From Leifsonia williamsii (GTDB taxonomy: Bacteria > Actinomycetota > Actinomycetes > Actinomycetales > Microbacteriaceae): 64,000 nucleotides of DNA. The stretch is taken from the NCBI RefSeq assembly GCF_030433685.1, contig NZ_JAROCF010000001.1:2046001-2110000 (forward strand), given 5' to 3'. Below the pieces are notes generated by a model. The model saw only the letters and a list, made by a program, of their open reading frames with translations. It searched no databases and was not told the DNA's origin. This document shows positions 62,878 to 64,000 of this stretch, piece by piece (the stretch's first letter is position 1; each line of letters begins with the position of its first letter). Position numbers and translations under genes: made by a program.

Positions 62878-63011
62878 CGGCTCTCTCTCGATCCGTCCGT
62901 CGCGGTCACTGTACCTTGCCGCGGGCGCGCACCTGCCACGAGGATCGCGGGGTCACAGGAGCTGCGACGGAGGCGGGGCCGGAGAGAAACGCTACCAGGA
63001 GAGCCGGGCCG

Positions 63012-63326
63012 TCAGTCGACCGGGACGATCAAGCCATCCTCGTCGAGCACGAGACGCGTGAAAGGCTGCCGGCCGAAGGCGTTGATGCCCTCGTCGAGGT
63101 GGATGAGGAAGAGTCCGAAGCTCCGTTCGGCGCGTGTGGCGCCGCCCATCCACTCGAAGCCGTCGCGAGTGGACAGCCTGTCGGCGTCTGCCGCCGTCAC
63201 GGCCAGGGTTACCTTTCGACCGTTCCGCGCGCGGAGGAACACGGTTCCGTTCGCGCGGTCGATGGACTCCACCGACGGTTCCCAAGCCGTGAGGTGGTCG
63301 AACAGAGCGTCGAGATTCTGGTTCAT
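63012..63326 (-). CDS. Small protein of unknown function
   Basis: 104 residues, soluble, alpha/beta pattern (ALFDHLTAWEPSVESIDR, VFLRARNGRKVTLAV, FEWMGGATRAERSFGLFLIHL, LVLDEDGLIVPVD). No family recognised. Its ATG overlaps the preceding stop by one base (TGATG), forming a pair with the next gene. The length, pairing and composition would suit an immunity-type protein, but this is a guess. Confidence 0.6.
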   Translation of the reverse strand: MNQNLDALFDHLTAWEPSVESIDRANGTVFLRARNGRKVTLAVTAADADRLSTRDGFEWMGGATRAERSFGLFLIHLDEGINAFGRQPFTRLVLDEDGLIVPVD

Positions 63327-63595
63327 CAGCTCGATCGTGTCACGTGCGTGGGAGCCAGCCCATCGGTGGTATTGGTCGCCTCGGCTTGCGCAGCGGGAAT
63401 GTCCACTCCCGCCTCCGCGAACTGATCAACGTAGTCGTCCATCGCGGCAACCGGCTCGAGACTCCCGTCGTAGACCCCGCCGCCGGCCTCGATGTTCGCA
63501 GGCAGGGCATCCGCGGTCACACAGGGCGCCAGGCCGCAGAGGGGGAGAAGCGCAGTTACGCCTGCCGCAGCCGAGATGCGAATGGAGGGTCTCAT
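63326..63595 (-). CDS. Small secreted protein of unknown function
   Basis: 89 residues with a likely signal peptide (RPSIRISAAAGVTALLPLCG, cleavage near ADA about 30) and a short acidic mature part (YDGSLEPVAAMDDYVDQFAE). Start ATG 63595 follows a G-rich stretch; a TTG at 63604 is less likely. No family recognised. Coupled to the gene at 63012. Confidence 0.55.
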   Translation of the reverse strand: MRPSIRISAAAGVTALLPLCGLAPCVTADALPANIEAGGGVYDGSLEPVAAMDDYVDQFAEAGVDIPAAQAEATNTTDGLAPTHVTRSS

Positions 63596-63697
63596 GACCC
63601 CCAATCTGCCGGGCAGCCGATCCGCGTGGACCCGAACGGGCGCGATGCAGTGGTGTCAGCCGTCAGCTTTGCGTAGCGCAGCCCGACGAGTGCGAGC

Positions 63698-64000
63698 TCA
63701 CCAGGCCGACGCCCGGTAGTCCTTCAGGAACACCCCGTGGACGTCGTCGCCGGCCTCGCCGCGGACGATCGGGTCGTAGACGCGGGCGGCGCCGTCGACC
63801 AGGTCGAGCGGGGCGTGGAAGCCCTCCTCGGCGAGGCGGACCTTGGTGTGGTGGGGGCGCTCGTCGGTGATCCAGCCGGTGTCGACGCTCGTCATGAGCA
63901 CGTGGTCGGTTTCGAACAGCTCGCCGGCGCTCGTGCGCGTGAGCATGTTGAGCGCCGCCTTCGCCATGTTGGTGTGCGGGTGGCCGGCGCCCTTGTAGCG
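63698..64000 (-). CDS. Short-chain dehydrogenase, C-terminal part
   Basis: At least 100 C-terminal residues of an SDR-like protein, truncated by the window end; the frame is open to 64000 (YKGAGHPHTNMAKAALNMLT), so the Met at 63967 is internal. The NMAKAALNML segment resembles the SDR helix carrying the catalytic Lys, and SVDTGWITDE resembles the region after the substrate loop. A VYDPI block near the C terminus is typical of some large bacterial SDR proteins. The Rossmann start is outside the window. Confidence 0.75.
   Translation of the reverse strand, partial: RYKGAGHPHTNMAKAALNMLTRTSAGELFETDHVLMTSVDTGWITDERPHHTKVRLAEEGFHAPLDLVDGAARVYDPIVRGEAGDDVHGVFLKDYRASAW

Noticed and set aside
62878..63011. 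c-di-AMP (ydaO-type) riboswitch upstream of the APC permease
   Set aside because: None of the conserved ydaO segments could be recognised on the minus strand; the spacer is only about 130 bp.

Overview
The window is high-GC DNA with dense genes, frequent GTG starts and 1-4 nt stop/start overlaps. It carries actinobacterial markers: PfkA with a GGEGT site, DUF5997 beside a LysR-type domain, a short NusA, a CsoR/CopZ/CopA set and a class C sortase. The best guess is a Microbacteriaceae genome, perhaps Leifsonia-like; this comes from family recognition, not a search. No rRNA, tRNA, CRISPR array, prophage or transposase was seen.

Layout. 1-2.3 kb: end of the ATP synthase operon (atpD, atpC), a P-loop protein and yaaA. 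2.6-5.7 kb: an alkylation-repair pair (tag, ogt), an aldo/keto reductase and a DUF1206 membrane protein. 5.8-10.6 kb: nusA, ylxR, infB, rbfA. 10.7-27.9 kb: a surface locus with a large LuxR-type regulator, class C sortase, SpaH-like pilin and two tandem copies of a module [giant glycine-rich LPFTG protein + secreted SdrD_B-like/lysyl-oxidase protein], then a lipoprotein and a polytopic membrane protein. 27.9-33.1 kb: YciI-like protein, mutY, a degenerate kinase, a PanE-like reductase and a TetR-controlled efflux pump. 33.1-37.1 kb: truB, two small membrane proteins, ribF and a CynX-type transporter. 37.2-43.3 kb: ROK kinase, SorC/DeoR regulator, deoC, aldehyde dehydrogenase, a shortened aldehyde dehydrogenase and an SGNH hydrolase. 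43.3-48.6 kb: csoR-macro-M20 operon divergent from copZ-copA, then an RbsD-like gene. 48.6-64 kb: SNF2 helicase, CYTH protein, pfkA, an oxidoreductase, a WXG-like/DUF1023/lipoprotein cassette, LysR-like/DUF5997 pair, acyltransferase, APC permease and small genes, ending inside an SDR gene.

The standout is the surface locus. The sortase should polymerise the pilin and the LPFTG proteins should be wall-anchored. Between and after them are two secreted proteins whose C-terminal domains keep the animal lysyl oxidase pattern (HxxHxHxH copper site, Lys in GEKVSFC or SDKISFC, Tyr in DYYG, QWIDVT and ESD.TNN). I infer that the locus may build a covalently cross-linked surface layer by combining sortase, intramolecular isopeptides and lysine oxidation. 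The locus also lies within a 22.5 kb stretch separating rbfA from truB, genes usually close together.

Regulatory signals include a CsoR operator, a double TetR operator, a DeoR/SorC-type palindrome, hairpins between pilin and sortase and between each adhesin and its oxidase gene, a hairpin overlapping the infB ribosome-binding site, a dispersed palindromic terminator element at two convergent junctions, and a recurrent TANNNT box 5-8 nt upstream of start codons in 17 genes, suggesting leaderless mRNAs.
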